Source: an uncultured Anaeromusa sp. (GTDB lineage: Bacteria; Bacillota; Negativicutes; Anaeromusales; Anaeromusaceae). From it: DNA of 64,000 nt. Made by a program: the position numbers and the translations under genes. The first letter of the stretch is position 1. The number at the start of each line of letters is the position of its first letter. Below are positions 24,944 to 34,186 of this stretch, piece after piece. The notes beneath the pieces were generated by a model that did no database searches, was not told the DNA's origin, and saw only the letters and a list, made by a program, of their open reading frames with translations. Location of the stretch: positions 62,001-126,000 of the forward strand of contig NZ_OY764902.1 of NCBI RefSeq assembly GCF_963668665.1, in the 5' to 3' direction.

Positions 24944-27271
24944 ATGAACAATGCAGAAATTTTCAACGCAAAACGTACCTTGCCCTTGCTGCCGTTGCGG
25001 GGCATTTTGGTTTTTCCTTATATGATCATCCATTTGGATGTGGGCCGTGAAAAGTCGGTCAAGGCACTTGAGGCGGCGATGCTTGCGGAGCGTCAGATTG
25101 TTTTGGCGACCCAGATGGATGCGCAAATTGACACGCCGACGCCCGAAGAAATCTATCGTTGCGGCACGGTGGCGGAGATTAAGCAATTATTGAAGCTTCC
25201 TGGCGGCACGATTCGTGTGCTTGTAGAAGGTTTGCGGCGAGCTCGCATTGAGTCGTACCTTGATACGGAAGAGTTTTTCCAAGTAGAAGTCAGCGAAGCC
25301 GTAGAGGATGTACAAGCGACGCCCGCCGTGGAAGCTTATAAGCGAAACATGGTAGAGGCTTTTGAAAAGTGGGCTAAATTGAGCAAGAAAATTCCGCCGG
25401 AAACTCTTGTCTCTGTTTTATCCATTAACGAAAGCGGGCGGTTAGCGGACTTGATTGCCAGCCATCTGGCATTGAAATTAGAAGATAAGCAAATGCTTTT
25501 GGAAGCGCTGGACGTGGAAGAACGACTGGAAAAGCTTTGCGATATTTTAGCCAGAGAATTGGAAATTCTTGAGTTAGAAAAGAAGATCAGCGGTCAAGTG
25601 CGCAAGCAAATGGAAAAGACGCAGAAAGAATACTATCTGCGCGAACAGATGAAGGCCATCCAAAAAGAGCTCGGTGACAAGGATGAGCGTATGGCCGAGG
25701 TGGAGGAATACCGGCGGCGCTTGGCGGCGTTGGAGCTGCCCAAGGAAACAGCGGATAAAATCGCCAAAGAGATCGACCGGTTGGAAAAAATGCCTTCTAT
25801 GACGGCGGAAACGGCGGTTTTGCGCAACTATCTAGATTGGGTGCTGGTGCTTCCTTGGAAGGAAGAAACAGAAGACTTATTGGATATTACGGCGGCGGAA
25901 ACCATCTTGAATGAGGATCATTACGGTCTGGAAAAGGTTAAAGAGCGTATTTTGGAATATCTTTCCGTGCGTCAACTGACGGAAAGTATGAAAGGACCGA
26001 TCCTTTGTCTGGTGGGCCCGCCTGGCGTGGGTAAAACCTCCTTGGCTCGCTCTGTAGCGCGCTCGTTGGGACGGAAGTTTGTCCGTATTTCCCTGGGCGG
26101 TGTTCGGGATGAAGCGGAGATTCGCGGGCATCGGCGCACCTATGTCGGGGCGTTGCCTGGCAGGATTATTCAGGGAATGCGTACAGCGGGCAGCAAGAAT
26201 CCGGTATTTTTGCTCGATGAAATCGACAAGATGAACGCCGACTTCCGTGGAGATCCGTCTTCAGCGCTGCTGGAGGTGCTGGATCCAGAACAGAACAACA
26301 CCTTTAGCGACCATTATGTGGAGCTTCCTTTTGACTTGTCGAAGGTGCTTTGGATGGTGACTGCCAATGTGCTGCACAGCATTCCCCGGCCGCTTTTAGA
26401 CCGTATGGAGGTCATTCATCTGGCCGGGTATACAGAAGAGGAAAAACTGGAAATTGCCAAGCAGTACCTTTTGTCGAAACAGCTGAAGGAAAATGGGTTG
26501 AAGCCCAGTAAACTGAATGTGCCGGAGAAGGTATTGGTGCGCTTGATTCGGGAATACACTCGTGAAGCCGGTGTACGTGGCCTGGAACGGACCATTGCCA
26601 CCCTATGCCGCAAGGCAGCGAGGCAGATTGTGCAAAACAGGAAAAAAAGCATCCGGGTGACGGAGAAAAATTTGGAAACCTATATGGGGATTCCACGCTT
26701 CCGTCAATCGCCAGCAGAGAAGAAGAATCAAATCGGCGTCAGTACCGGCTTGGCTTGGACGGAAGTAGGCGGTGATGTACTGCCTGTAGAGGTTTCTGTG
26801 CTTAACGGCAAAGGCGCTTTGCTGTTAACCGGTAAATTGGGCGAGGTCATGCGGGAATCGGCTCAGGCTGGCGTCAGCTACATTCGCTCTAGGGTCGAGG
26901 AACTTGGTATTGACGAAGAGTTTCATGCCAAAAAAGACTTGCATATTCATTTGCCAGAGGGCGCCATTCCCAAAGATGGTCCTTCGGCAGGAATCACCAT
27001 GGCTACCGCTGTGATCTCGGCTTTGACAGGACGTGCGGTGAGGGGCGACTTGGCGATGACTGGCGAGATTACGCTGCGGGGACGGGTGCTGCCTGTAGGA
27101 GGCGTTAAGGAAAAGGTTCTGGCAGCTCATCGTTTGGGCATTCGCACAATTATTCTTCCTAAAGAAAATCGTCGTGATTTAGAAGACATTCCGGCGGACA
27201 TCCGCAAGGAGCTTCGTTTTGTAGAAGTAGAACACATGGATGAAGTGTTGAAAGAGGCATTGGTGAAATAG
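24944..27271 (+). CDS. lon: ATP-dependent protease Lon (endopeptidase La)
   Basis: Quality-control protease of 775 residues. It has an N-terminal substrate domain, an AAA+ module with Walker [10 protein letters not shown] near 356 and Walker [11 protein letters not shown], and a C-terminal Ser-Lys protease domain. Its catalytic pair reads S681 in KDGPSAG and K724 in GGVKEK, spaced as in E. coli (679/722). GGAGG precedes the ATG. The engB gene starts 2 nt after its stop, as in many Firmicutes. Confidence 0.97.
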   Translation: MNNAEIFNAKRTLPLLPLRGILVFPYMIIHLDVGREKSVKALEAAMLAERQIVLATQMDAQIDTPTPEEIYRCGTVAEIKQLLKLPGGTIRVLVEGLRRARIESYLDTEEFFQVEVSEAVEDVQATPAVEAYKRNMVEAFEKWAKLSKKIPPETLVSVLSINESGRLADLIASHLALKLEDKQMLLEALDVEERLEKLCDILARELEILELEKKISGQVRKQMEKTQKEYYLREQMKAIQKELGDKDERMAEVEEYRRRLAALELPKETADKIAKEIDRLEKMPSMTAETAVLRNYLDWVLVLPWKEETEDLLDITAAETILNEDHYGLEKVKERILEYLSVRQLTESMKGPILCLVGPPGVGKTSLARSVARSLGRKFVRISLGGVRDEAEIRGHRRTYVGALPGRIIQGMRTAGSKNPVFLLDEIDKMNADFRGDPSSALLEVLDPEQNNTFSDHYVELPFDLSKVLWMVTANVLHSIPRPLLDRMEVIHLAGYTEEEKLEIAKQYLLSKQLKENGLKPSKLNVPEKVLVRLIREYTREAGVRGLERTIATLCRKAARQIVQNRKKSIRVTEKNLETYMGIPRFRQSPAEKKNQIGVSTGLAWTEVGGDVLPVEVSVLNGKGALLLTGKLGEVMRESAQAGVSYIRSRVEELGIDEEFHAKKDLHIHLPEGAIPKDGPSAGITMATAVISALTGRAVRGDLAMTGEITLRGRVLPVGGVKEKVLAAHRLGIRTIILPKENRRDLEDIPADIRKELRFVEVEHMDEVLKEALVK

Positions 27272-27273
27272 GA

Positions 27274-27897
27274 ATGAGTTCAGAAAAAGAACGGTTGGAC
27301 ATTATACAGGCGCAGTATGTCGCTTCGGCGGTTCGGCGCGACCAGTTTCCCGAAGAGGCGCTGCCGGAGGTGGCTTTTATTGGTCGCTCTAATGTCGGTA
27401 AGTCATCGTTAATTAATTCGTTGTGCCGCCATCGCGGCTTAGCCAGGACTAGCGGTACACCGGGAAAAACGCAAACTATTAATTTCTTTAAAGTGCTTAT
27501 GAGGGAAGGGGAGGAGCGCCTCCCCTTCCATTTGGTGGACTTGCCTGGCTATGGCTATGCAAAAACGGGTCAGGAAAAACGTAAAATCTGGAGTCGCTTT
27601 ATTGCAGACTATTTTACGCAGTCGCCCTATTTGCGCTTGGTTTGCCTATTAGTTGATATTCGTCATGCCCCGATGCCCAGCGACATAGAAATGTTTCGAC
27701 GCTTGGCGGACAAGGGACTGCCGTTACAGCTGATTTTAACGAAGGCAGACAAGATTAGCAAGAATCAGGTGGCCTCTGCGGTAGCAAATGCGAGAAAATC
27801 ATTGCAAACGCAAGGAATAGCCGAAGTGATGGCTTATTCGGCGCAAAATGGTCAAGGTCGGCAAGAATTGCTTGACTTAATTAAGCTTATTTTGTAA
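27274..27897 (+). CDS. engB: Ribosome biogenesis GTP-binding protein EngB/YsxC
   Basis: Essential GTPase for 50S subunit assembly (207 aa). G1 GRSNVGKSSLIN (38-49), G2 with the TSGTPGKTQTINFF segment, G3 DLPGYGYA and G4 TKADK are all seen. It follows lon after 2 nt and is translationally coupled. Confidence 0.95.
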   Translation: MSSEKERLDIIQAQYVASAVRRDQFPEEALPEVAFIGRSNVGKSSLINSLCRHRGLARTSGTPGKTQTINFFKVLMREGEERLPFHLVDLPGYGYAKTGQEKRKIWSRFIADYFTQSPYLRLVCLLVDIRHAPMPSDIEMFRRLADKGLPLQLILTKADKISKNQVASAVANARKSLQTQGIAEVMAYSAQNGQGRQELLDLIKLIL

Positions 27898-27979
27898 AAT
27901 AAAACACATGAAAAATAGATTTCAAAGATGACTTATATATTTGCATATTGGTCTGGTTTTGAAATTGAATGGAGAAGAC

Positions 27980-28429
27980 ATGCTGACAGAGTTTGATAAA
28001 AAGCTGTTGAATATTCTTCAGACCGACCTGCCTTTGGCAAGCCGGCCTTTTCAAGTCTTGGCGGAGCGGTTGCAATGCCAGGAACAGACGGTACTGGAGC
28101 GATTGCTCTATCTGAAGACCCACGGTTATCTGCGACGCGTAGGCGCGTTTTTTGACTCCCGCCAATTGGGGTATGTTAGTACGCTGGTGGCGGTTAAAGT
28201 ACAGCCGGTGCAAATGGATGCAGTAGCCAGGGCCATCAATGCCTATGCAGGCGTAACGCACAATTATGAGCGCGAAGGGGAATACAACCTCTGGTTTGCA
28301 CTTATTTCTCCGAGCTTAGCGGAGGAAACTCGTATTTTGGAAGCAATTCGCGCCTTGGCCGGTGTAGAAGAAGTACTGAGCCTGCCGGCTACGGAAAAAT
28401 ATAAAGTAAGCGTGCAATTTACGTTGTAA
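27980..28429 (+). CDS. ahbA: Siroheme decarboxylase subunit AhbA (Lrp/AsnC-like)
   Basis: With AhbB it removes two carboxyl groups from siroheme to give 12,18-didecarboxysiroheme, an intermediate of the alternative (siroheme) haem pathway. The 149 residues comprise an N-terminal winged-helix part (FDKKLLNILQTDLPLASRPF) and an AsnC-type ligand domain (YEREGEYNLWFALIS). I chose the ATG at 27980 after GGAGAA; the TTG at 27941 is unsupported. A plain Lrp regulator is the alternative, but the pairing with a second homologue of the AhbB type makes the enzyme call stronger. Confidence 0.83.
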   Translation: MLTEFDKKLLNILQTDLPLASRPFQVLAERLQCQEQTVLERLLYLKTHGYLRRVGAFFDSRQLGYVSTLVAVKVQPVQMDAVARAINAYAGVTHNYEREGEYNLWFALISPSLAEETRILEAIRALAGVEEVLSLPATEKYKVSVQFTL

Positions 28430-28447
28430 GGTGGAGGAAGCCCGCAA

Positions 28448-28927
28448 ATGGATCTAATTGATCGAAAAATTGTCATAGCCATGCAGGATGAATTTCCTCT
28501 TGTGCCGGAGCCTTATCGAGAATTGGCGGGGCGGATTGGTATTTCCGAAGAAGAACTGCTAACGCGTCTGCAAAAGCAGAAGCAAAGAGGCTGTATTCGT
28601 AAAATGGGCGCCGTGCTTCGGCACCGCGAAGTTGGTTATACGGCCAATGCGCTTTGCGCCTGGATTGTTGAAGAAGAGCGCTTGGCTCAAGTAGGGAGTA
28701 TCATGGCGGCGCACCCGGCAGTAACACACTGTTACGCCAGGAAGAACGCACCGCAATGGCCTTATAATTTCTACGTCATGCTTCATTCCCAATCGCGGGA
28801 AGCATGTTGCGCCTTAGCGGCGGAACTTGCAGAGCAGGCAGAGGAAAGAAACTATACGATGCTCTTTAGCACACGTGAATGGAAAAAGACCAGCATGCGT
28901 TATTTCGCCGAACACGAATCAGTTTAA
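28448..28927 (+). CDS. ahbB: Siroheme decarboxylase subunit AhbB (Lrp/AsnC-like)
   Basis: Partner of AhbA (159 aa) and the subunit expected to hold the active-site His/Arg region. Segments typical of AhbB: GCIRKMGAVLRHREVGYTAN near 52-72 and HPAVTHCYARKNAPQWPYNF near 95-115. It lies 18 nt after ahbA with GGTGGAGG before the ATG. The haem could feed the di-haem SdhC at 4.7 kb. The later step, AhbD, is not in the window. Confidence 0.85.
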   Translation: MDLIDRKIVIAMQDEFPLVPEPYRELAGRIGISEEELLTRLQKQKQRGCIRKMGAVLRHREVGYTANALCAWIVEEERLAQVGSIMAAHPAVTHCYARKNAPQWPYNFYVMLHSQSREACCALAAELAEQAEERNYTMLFSTREWKKTSMRYFAEHESV

Positions 28928-28936
28928 GAGCAAGGT

Positions 28937-28987
28937 GCCTGCTTCCCCGAAGGAAGAGGACTTTCTAAAGGGAGCAGGCTTTATTCT
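28937..28987 (+). terminator. Hairpin after ahbB
   Basis: GCCTGCTTCCC (28937-28947) pairs with GGGAGCAGGC (28970-28979), followed by TTTATTC and a T-run further on. The loop is long (22 nt). Confidence 0.6.
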
Positions 28988-29332
28988 TACTCTTTTTTTA
29001 CATTAAATTTTCTTAAAATAGTGCATTTTTCGTCTTAATTACTAGATATACAGTTTTTTCTGTAATGCAAGGTATCAGGCTTTCGCTCGCAAGCAAATTG
29101 CGACATTGAAACCGCATTAGCAGGCTCAATGTGCGAAAGATGAGATACAACTTGGAGTGGGAATTTTTTACGGGAGGTGATGAAGACCCTATGCGTGCGC
29201 CGTACAGCTCCTTTCCTCGGGGCAACTTCTTTCCAGCTGACGGTGCAGGAAGCAAAGCGGTAACACAATTTTTCCTAAAAGACGAAGCTTTTTTACAACA
29301 TTATCTGTTTAGAGAAAGGAAGTTGACTACAC
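28988..29332 (+). other. Leader region of the first lactate permease with predicted structured RNA
   Basis: About 345 bp without a firm gene. Bases 29068-29155 can fold as a three-way junction. The outer stem is CAAG..GTATC..CTTTCGC (29068-29086) with GCGAAAG..GATAC..CTTG (29133-29155). Hairpin 1 is CGCAA-GCAAA-TTGCG (29088-29102). Hairpin 2 is ACATTGA/TCAATGT (29103-29132). A small ORF with a good ribosome binding site (29191-29355) overlaps the permease start. It matches no riboswitch I recognise. Confidence 0.42.
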
Positions 29333-30961
29333 ATGACATGGACCCAAATGTATGATCCCATGGGCAGTTTGGCATTATCCTCGTTAGTAGCTGCTATTCC
29401 GATGATTATTATTTTCTACATGCTGGCGATTCGTCGTACTCCTGGTCACATCGCTGGCGCCGTTGCTGTAACTTCGGCGGTGTTGATTGCGATTCTCGCC
29501 TATAAGATGCCTGCTGGCATGGCCTTGTCGGTTACTGGCGTGGGCGCTCTTTACGGTATCTTCCCAATTTTCTGGATCGTTATTATGGCTATTTTTATTT
29601 ACAATATTACAGTAGAAACGGGACAATTCGAGATCGTTAAGAACTCGATTGCCGCTATTACGGATGACCGTCGTCTGCAGGCCCTCTTGGTTGCCTTCGC
29701 TTTCGGCGCGTTCCTTGAAGGTGCTGCCGGTTTCGGTACGCCTGTTGCCATTTCCGCCGGCATGTTGGTGGGTCTGGGCTTCAACCCGCTGTATGCCGCT
29801 GGTCTGTGCTTGATTGCCAATACGGCTCCGGTTGCTTTCGGCGGTATTGGTATTCCGATTATCGTTGCTGGTCAGGTTTCTGGCGTAGATACCATGCAAA
29901 TCAGCGCCATGGTAGGCCGTCAGTTGCCTTTCCTTTCCGTCATTATTCCGATTTGGCTGGTTACCTTGATGGCTGGCTGGAAATCCTGCATGGAAGTTCT
30001 GCCGGCTTGCTTGGTGGCTGGTGTTTCCTTCGCTGGTTTGCAGTGGTTCTCCTCGAACTACCTCGGACCAGAACTGCCCGACATCTTGTCCTCCTTGGCT
30101 GCGATCATTTCGCTGGCTCTGTTCCTGCGGGTGTGGAAGCCTGCTACGATCTGGCGCTTTGAAAACGAAAAAGCTCCTACGCTGCAGGTTAAGGGAACTG
30201 ATTCTACTGCTGCCGTAATCAAAGCTTGGTCTCCGTTCATCATCCTGACGATTATGGTTATTCTCTGGGGTCTGAAGCCGGTTGCGGCCATGCTTGACAC
30301 TGTAACCTTGAAATGGCTGGTTCCTGGCTTGCATAAAGCCATTATCCAGGTGGCTCCGATTGCGAAGAGCCCCAAAGCTATGGACGTTATCTTCAAAGTC
30401 AACTGGCTGAGCGCCGCCGGTACGGCGTTGCTTTTCGCAAGTATTTTCTCCTCCATGGTTCTGGGCGTTGGACCGAGCCGTTATTTCTCTATCTTGGGCC
30501 GTACTTTCAGCCAGTTGAAAAAGCCCTTGATTACCATTCCTTGCGTTTTAGGCTTGGCTTATATCATGAACTTCTCTGGCATGAGCGCTACCATGGGTCT
30601 GTTCTTGGCAGGCACGGGCAGCTTGTTCCCCTTCTTTGCACCGGTATTGGGCTGGTTGGGCGTGTTCCTGACAGGCTCTGATACTTCGGCTAATGCTCTC
30701 TTTGGCAACCTGCAGGCTGTTACGGCGCAGCAGGTTGGCGTTGATCCCGTTTTGACGGTTGCGGCCAACTCTTCAGGCGGTGTAACCGGTAAAATGATCT
30801 CGCCTCAGTCCATTGCTGTTGCTACGGCTGCTACCGGTTTGGTAGGCAAGGAAGGCGATTTGTTTAACTTTACGGTTATGCACTCCTTCGTGTTGTGTAT
30901 CATTGTTTGTATCATGACTTATGCTCAGGCATATTTCTTGTCCTGGATGATTCCGCACTAA
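29333..30961 (+). CDS. lctP: L-lactate permease (LctP family), copy 1
   Basis: Lactate (2-hydroxycarboxylate):proton symporter of the LctP/LldP family, 542 residues and about 12-14 membrane helices. Family motifs: FGAFLEGAAGFGTPVAI near 120-136, NTAPVAFGGIGIP near 163 and LGWLGVFLTGSDTSAN near 440, then SSGGVTGKMISPQSIAVA. It starts MTWTQMYDPMG like the two paralogues downstream, and is the most divergent of the three (for example KNSIAAIT against KNSLASIT). It would import L- or D-lactate as fermentation substrate. It has its own leader and terminator. Confidence 0.92.
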   Translation: MTWTQMYDPMGSLALSSLVAAIPMIIIFYMLAIRRTPGHIAGAVAVTSAVLIAILAYKMPAGMALSVTGVGALYGIFPIFWIVIMAIFIYNITVETGQFEIVKNSIAAITDDRRLQALLVAFAFGAFLEGAAGFGTPVAISAGMLVGLGFNPLYAAGLCLIANTAPVAFGGIGIPIIVAGQVSGVDTMQISAMVGRQLPFLSVIIPIWLVTLMAGWKSCMEVLPACLVAGVSFAGLQWFSSNYLGPELPDILSSLAAIISLALFLRVWKPATIWRFENEKAPTLQVKGTDSTAAVIKAWSPFIILTIMVILWGLKPVAAMLDTVTLKWLVPGLHKAIIQVAPIAKSPKAMDVIFKVNWLSAAGTALLFASIFSSMVLGVGPSRYFSILGRTFSQLKKPLITIPCVLGLAYIMNFSGMSATMGLFLAGTGSLFPFFAPVLGWLGVFLTGSDTSANALFGNLQAVTAQQVGVDPVLTVAANSSGGVTGKMISPQSIAVATAATGLVGKEGDLFNFTVMHSFVLCIIVCIMTYAQAYFLSWMIPH

Positions 30962-30984
30962 GCAGTAATTTTCGACAGGATGCG

Positions 30985-31020
30985 CAGGATGGAAGCTGTC
31001 TTCCATCCTGTTTGCTTTTT
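30985..31020 (+). terminator. Terminator after lactate permease copy 1
   Basis: CAGGATGGAA (30985-30994) and TTCCATCCTG (31001-31010) form a perfect 10-bp stem, followed by TTTGCTTTTT. Confidence 0.88.
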
Positions 31021-31118
31021 CATTGCTACATAGGAAGGGTCCATAGGCAGAGTATGGACTTTGTTTGGCTGGTAGTGTATTATAGAAGCAGACTTTGTTT
31101 GTAGGTGATACGATCGTG

Positions 31119-32087
31119 ATGAATCAAGAACTTTTTGCATTGGCTCAACAAGATCTTGCGGCGTTGGAAGCGGAGTTGCTTTCAGTGGTGGATTCGCCGG
31201 TGGATCTGGTCCATAAAATTAGCGATCACCTAGTGCAGGCCGGCGGCAAGCGGTTGCGTCCTGCGCTCTATTTTTTGTGCGCACGCAGCAGCGGCGGCCA
31301 GCCGGCTACCATGATGCCTCTGGCTACAGCTATTGAAATGATTCATATGGCAACGCTGGTCCATGATGATGTAGTGGATTCTTCGCATACAAGGAGAGGG
31401 CGGCCGACAGCTAATTCGCTTTGGGGTAATCAGATGTCGGTTTTGACAGGCGACTATTTGTTTGCCAAGGCGTTTTCTCTGATTGCTACGCAGGTGAATC
31501 AGAATATGCTGCGCGTATTGGCGGATGTTATTTGTGCTATGTGTGAAGGCGAGATCATTCAAAATCAGTTTATTTTCCAGCTTGAGCAGAGCGAGCAAGA
31601 ATATTATGCGCGGATTGCTAAAAAAACAGCTGACTTCATTGCCGCCAGCTGTGAATTAGGGGCGTTGTCCGCCGGCTTGACCGCAGAAGCTACCAATGCG
31701 CTGCGCCAGTATGGGTATGCCTTGGGTATGGCTTTTCAAATTACTGATGATATTTTAGATGTGACGGCTTCCAGTGCGCAAATTGGCAAGCCCGCTGGAA
31801 ATGACTTGCGGCAGGGGATTATTACGCTGCCGGTCCTGCGAGCTTTGACGGTAGCAGAAGAGCGGGACAGCTTGCGCAGCTTGCTCGAGCAAAAAGTTGT
31901 GCTGAATGATGAGGAAGTCCGGCAAGCTTTAGACATAGTGCATGCATCTGACGGTGTTGCCTATGCTTATGCTAAAGTGGATGGGTATTTGCAACAGGCC
32001 AAAGAGGTGTTGCCTGATTGTTTGAAGGAGAATTTCCGAGAAACTTTTTGTCAGGTAGCAGATTTTGTTAATTTGCGTAAATGCTGA
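31119..32087 (+). CDS. Polyprenyl diphosphate synthase (long chain, probably menaquinone side chain)
   Basis: Trans-prenyltransferase (322 aa) of the heptaprenyl/octaprenyl type. The first Asp-rich motif DDVVD is at 83-87 in HDDVVDSSHTRRGRPTAN and the second DDILD at 210-214 in FQITDDILD, with GGKRLRP near 42 for substrate binding. Chain length cannot be set from the motif alone. The ATG at 31119 lies 9 nt after AGGTGAT; a GTG at 31116 is the alternative. It is monocistronic between two lactate permeases. Its product would tail the quinone used by fumarate reductase; ubiA- and ubiD-type genes lie 6-8 kb on. Confidence 0.87.
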   Translation: MNQELFALAQQDLAALEAELLSVVDSPVDLVHKISDHLVQAGGKRLRPALYFLCARSSGGQPATMMPLATAIEMIHMATLVHDDVVDSSHTRRGRPTANSLWGNQMSVLTGDYLFAKAFSLIATQVNQNMLRVLADVICAMCEGEIIQNQFIFQLEQSEQEYYARIAKKTADFIAASCELGALSAGLTAEATNALRQYGYALGMAFQITDDILDVTASSAQIGKPAGNDLRQGIITLPVLRALTVAEERDSLRSLLEQKVVLNDEEVRQALDIVHASDGVAYAYAKVDGYLQQAKEVLPDCLKENFRETFCQVADFVNLRKC

Positions 32088-32107
32088 ATAATCGGCTGTA
32101 ATCCCCC

Positions 32108-32164
32108 AAAATGCACAAAAATAAAAGAACGGTTATAAACCGTTCTTTTATTTTTGTGCATTTT
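32108..32164 (+). terminator. Terminator with a 27-bp perfect inverted repeat
   Basis: Bases 32108-32134 and 32138-32164 are exact reverse complements around an ATA loop; the core is AAGAACGGTT/AACCGTTCTT and the arm ends in TTTTATTTTT. It is far longer than the other terminators here and can act in both directions. Confidence 0.85.
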
Positions 32165-32488
32165 TATTGTTTTTTAAGCAGGATATTCGTATTCGGCAGC
32201 GAAGACATAAAGTGTTTGAAAATGGAGAAAACATTAAATTTATTGTGTATGACGAAGATTGAAGAACATCTTACTTTGTTTCTAAGAGCAATCTATTTTT
32301 TGCTTTTGGATAGAGTTGTGATTTTATGCAAGAAAAGAGGTGGATTGCCAGGGCGGCACGACTCGACTTTTTTGAGAAAGGAGGCAGTCAATTACGCTTA
32401 ATTACGGTAACAAAAACAGAAAAGAACCAAAGCTGTATTGGCAGCCACGGTTCCACAGAGAACAAAATAAAGAGGGGTGTAGTTACGT
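32165..32488 (+). other. Leader region of the second lactate permease
   Basis: 324 bp without a gene. GAGTTGTG (32313-32320) can pair with CACGACTC (32357-32364), followed by GACTTTTTT, so it could act as an attenuator with a long loop. AATTACG is repeated at 32391 and 32400. A purine-rich AGAAAGGAGGCAG stretch precedes that repeat without a useful ORF. Confidence 0.35.
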
Positions 32489-34129
32489 ATGACATGGGTA
32501 CAAGGATATGATCCCATGGGGAATATTATACTGTCCGCTATTGTGGCAGGTATTCCCTTGTACATTTTGCTCTTTTTACTTGGCGTTAAAAAGACTCCAG
32601 GCCATTTTGCCGCCGCTGCCGCCGTCGTTTCGGCTTTGGTTGTTGCGGTTGCCGCTTGGGGCATGCCAGCAGGTTTAGCTATTAACTCGGTTTTTTGCGG
32701 CGCTGCTTTCGGCCTCTTCCCGATTGTCTGGATTGTAGTCACCGCGATTTGGGTCTACAATATGACCGTAGAATCGGGCGAATTTGAAATTATTAAAAAC
32801 TCTTTGGCTTCTATTACTGAGGATCGTCGTTTGCAGGCCTTATTTGTCGCCTTTGCTTTTGGTTCTTTTATTGAAGGTACAGCCGGGTTCGGCACTCCGG
32901 TGGCTATTACCGCAGCCATGCTCGTGGGTCTGGGTTTCAACCCCGTGTACGCTGCAGGGATTTGCTTGATTGCCAATACGGCGCCTGTTGCCTTTGGCGG
33001 GATTGGCATCCCGGTTATTGTTGCGGCTCAGGTATCCGGACTGGATATCATGCATATCAGCCAGATTATTGGTCGTCAGTTGCCTTTCTTATCCATCATC
33101 GTGCCGTTGTGGGTGGCAGTTACCATGAGCGGGTGGAAGCGCTCCATGGAAGTATTGCCGGCCCTGTTGGTTGGCGGCGGCTGCTTTGCTGTTACCCAGT
33201 GGTATACAGCAAACTATGTTAGCCCGTACCTGCCTGATATTACCTCGGCTGTCGTAACTATCGTTGGTTTGGGTGTGTTCTTGCGTTTTTGGAAGCCCTC
33301 CAATATTTGGCGCTTCCCGGATGAAAAAGATACTGGCGCTGGCAAAGAAGAATTGCGTTATTCTTCTGGAGAAGTCGTTCGCGCCTGGATGCCTTACATT
33401 CTGTTGGCCATCATGGTCTTCCTCTGGGGCTGGGGCCCTGTTAAGAGTGTCTTGGGATCTACCAATATCAATATTCCTTGGCCTGGTTTGCATAATGCAA
33501 TTTCCAAGGCTGTGCCGATTGTGGCTAAAACAACTCCTTATGGCGCGGTTTATACCTTTGGTTGGTTGTCTGCCGGCGGTAGCGCCATTCTGCTTTCCGG
33601 TATTTTGTCTCTCTTTGTTATTCCTAATTATGGCGTAGGCAAAGCGATTGCTTGCTTTGGCCGTACCATTCGTATGCTGATGTTCCCGATTGTCACCATT
33701 GCCATGATCTTGGGCTTGGCGTATTTGATGAACTACTCGGGCATGAGCGCTACCATGGGTCTGGCCTTTACGAAGACCGGAAGCTTGTTCCCGCTCTTTG
33801 CGCCAATCCTTGGCTGGTTGGGCGTGTTCCTGACTGGTTCGGACACTTCGTCCAATGCCTTGTTCTCGTCGCTGCAGAGAACGACTGCCGAGCAAATCGG
33901 CGCCGACCCCTATTTGATGGTTGCAGCCAACTCGTCCGGCGGTGTTTGCGGCAAAATGCTTTCGCCGCAGAGTATCTCCGTGGCCACAGCAGCTACCGGT
34001 TTGGTAGGGCAGGAAGGAACTATTTTCCGCTTTACCTTGCCTCATAGTATTGCGATGATCATTATTGTTGCTTTAATGACCTATTCGCAAGCCTATTTCC
34101 TGCACTGGATGCTGCCCCCGTTGCCTTAA
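32489..34129 (+). CDS. lctP: L-lactate permease (LctP family), copy 2
   Basis: Second LctP-family symporter, 546 residues. Same motifs as copy 1 (FGSFIEGTAGFGTPVAI, NTAPVAFGGIGIP, LGWLGVFLTGSDTSSN). It is closer to copy 3 than to copy 1 over long stretches (VTAIWVYNMTVESGEFEII is shared by copies 2 and 3). The ATG at 32489 follows AGAGGGG. It has its own leader and a strong terminator, so the three genes can be regulated independently. Confidence 0.92.
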   Translation: MTWVQGYDPMGNIILSAIVAGIPLYILLFLLGVKKTPGHFAAAAAVVSALVVAVAAWGMPAGLAINSVFCGAAFGLFPIVWIVVTAIWVYNMTVESGEFEIIKNSLASITEDRRLQALFVAFAFGSFIEGTAGFGTPVAITAAMLVGLGFNPVYAAGICLIANTAPVAFGGIGIPVIVAAQVSGLDIMHISQIIGRQLPFLSIIVPLWVAVTMSGWKRSMEVLPALLVGGGCFAVTQWYTANYVSPYLPDITSAVVTIVGLGVFLRFWKPSNIWRFPDEKDTGAGKEELRYSSGEVVRAWMPYILLAIMVFLWGWGPVKSVLGSTNINIPWPGLHNAISKAVPIVAKTTPYGAVYTFGWLSAGGSAILLSGILSLFVIPNYGVGKAIACFGRTIRMLMFPIVTIAMILGLAYLMNYSGMSATMGLAFTKTGSLFPLFAPILGWLGVFLTGSDTSSNALFSSLQRTTAEQIGADPYLMVAANSSGGVCGKMLSPQSISVATAATGLVGQEGTIFRFTLPHSIAMIIIVALMTYSQAYFLHWMLPPLP

Positions 34130-34149
34130 AGGCTCGGTTTAAAAAGGAA

Positions 34150-34186
34150 GAGCGTCGCCGGTTTTGCCGGCGGCGTTCTTTTTTTA
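34150..34186 (+). terminator. Terminator after lactate permease copy 2
   Basis: GAGCGTCGCCGG (34150-34161) pairs with CCGGCGGCGTTC (34167-34178), two wobbles, followed by a run of eight T. Confidence 0.88.

Noticed and set aside
27980-28927. Lrp/AsnC transcription regulators
   Set aside because: Two adjacent AsnC-like proteins with AhbA- and AhbB-type motifs fit siroheme decarboxylase better; noted as the remaining alternative in the gene entries.
29068-29155. Purine riboswitch as identity of the lctP leader
   Set aside because: The three-way junction shape is similar, but the junction sequence and loop-loop motif of purine riboswitches are not present.
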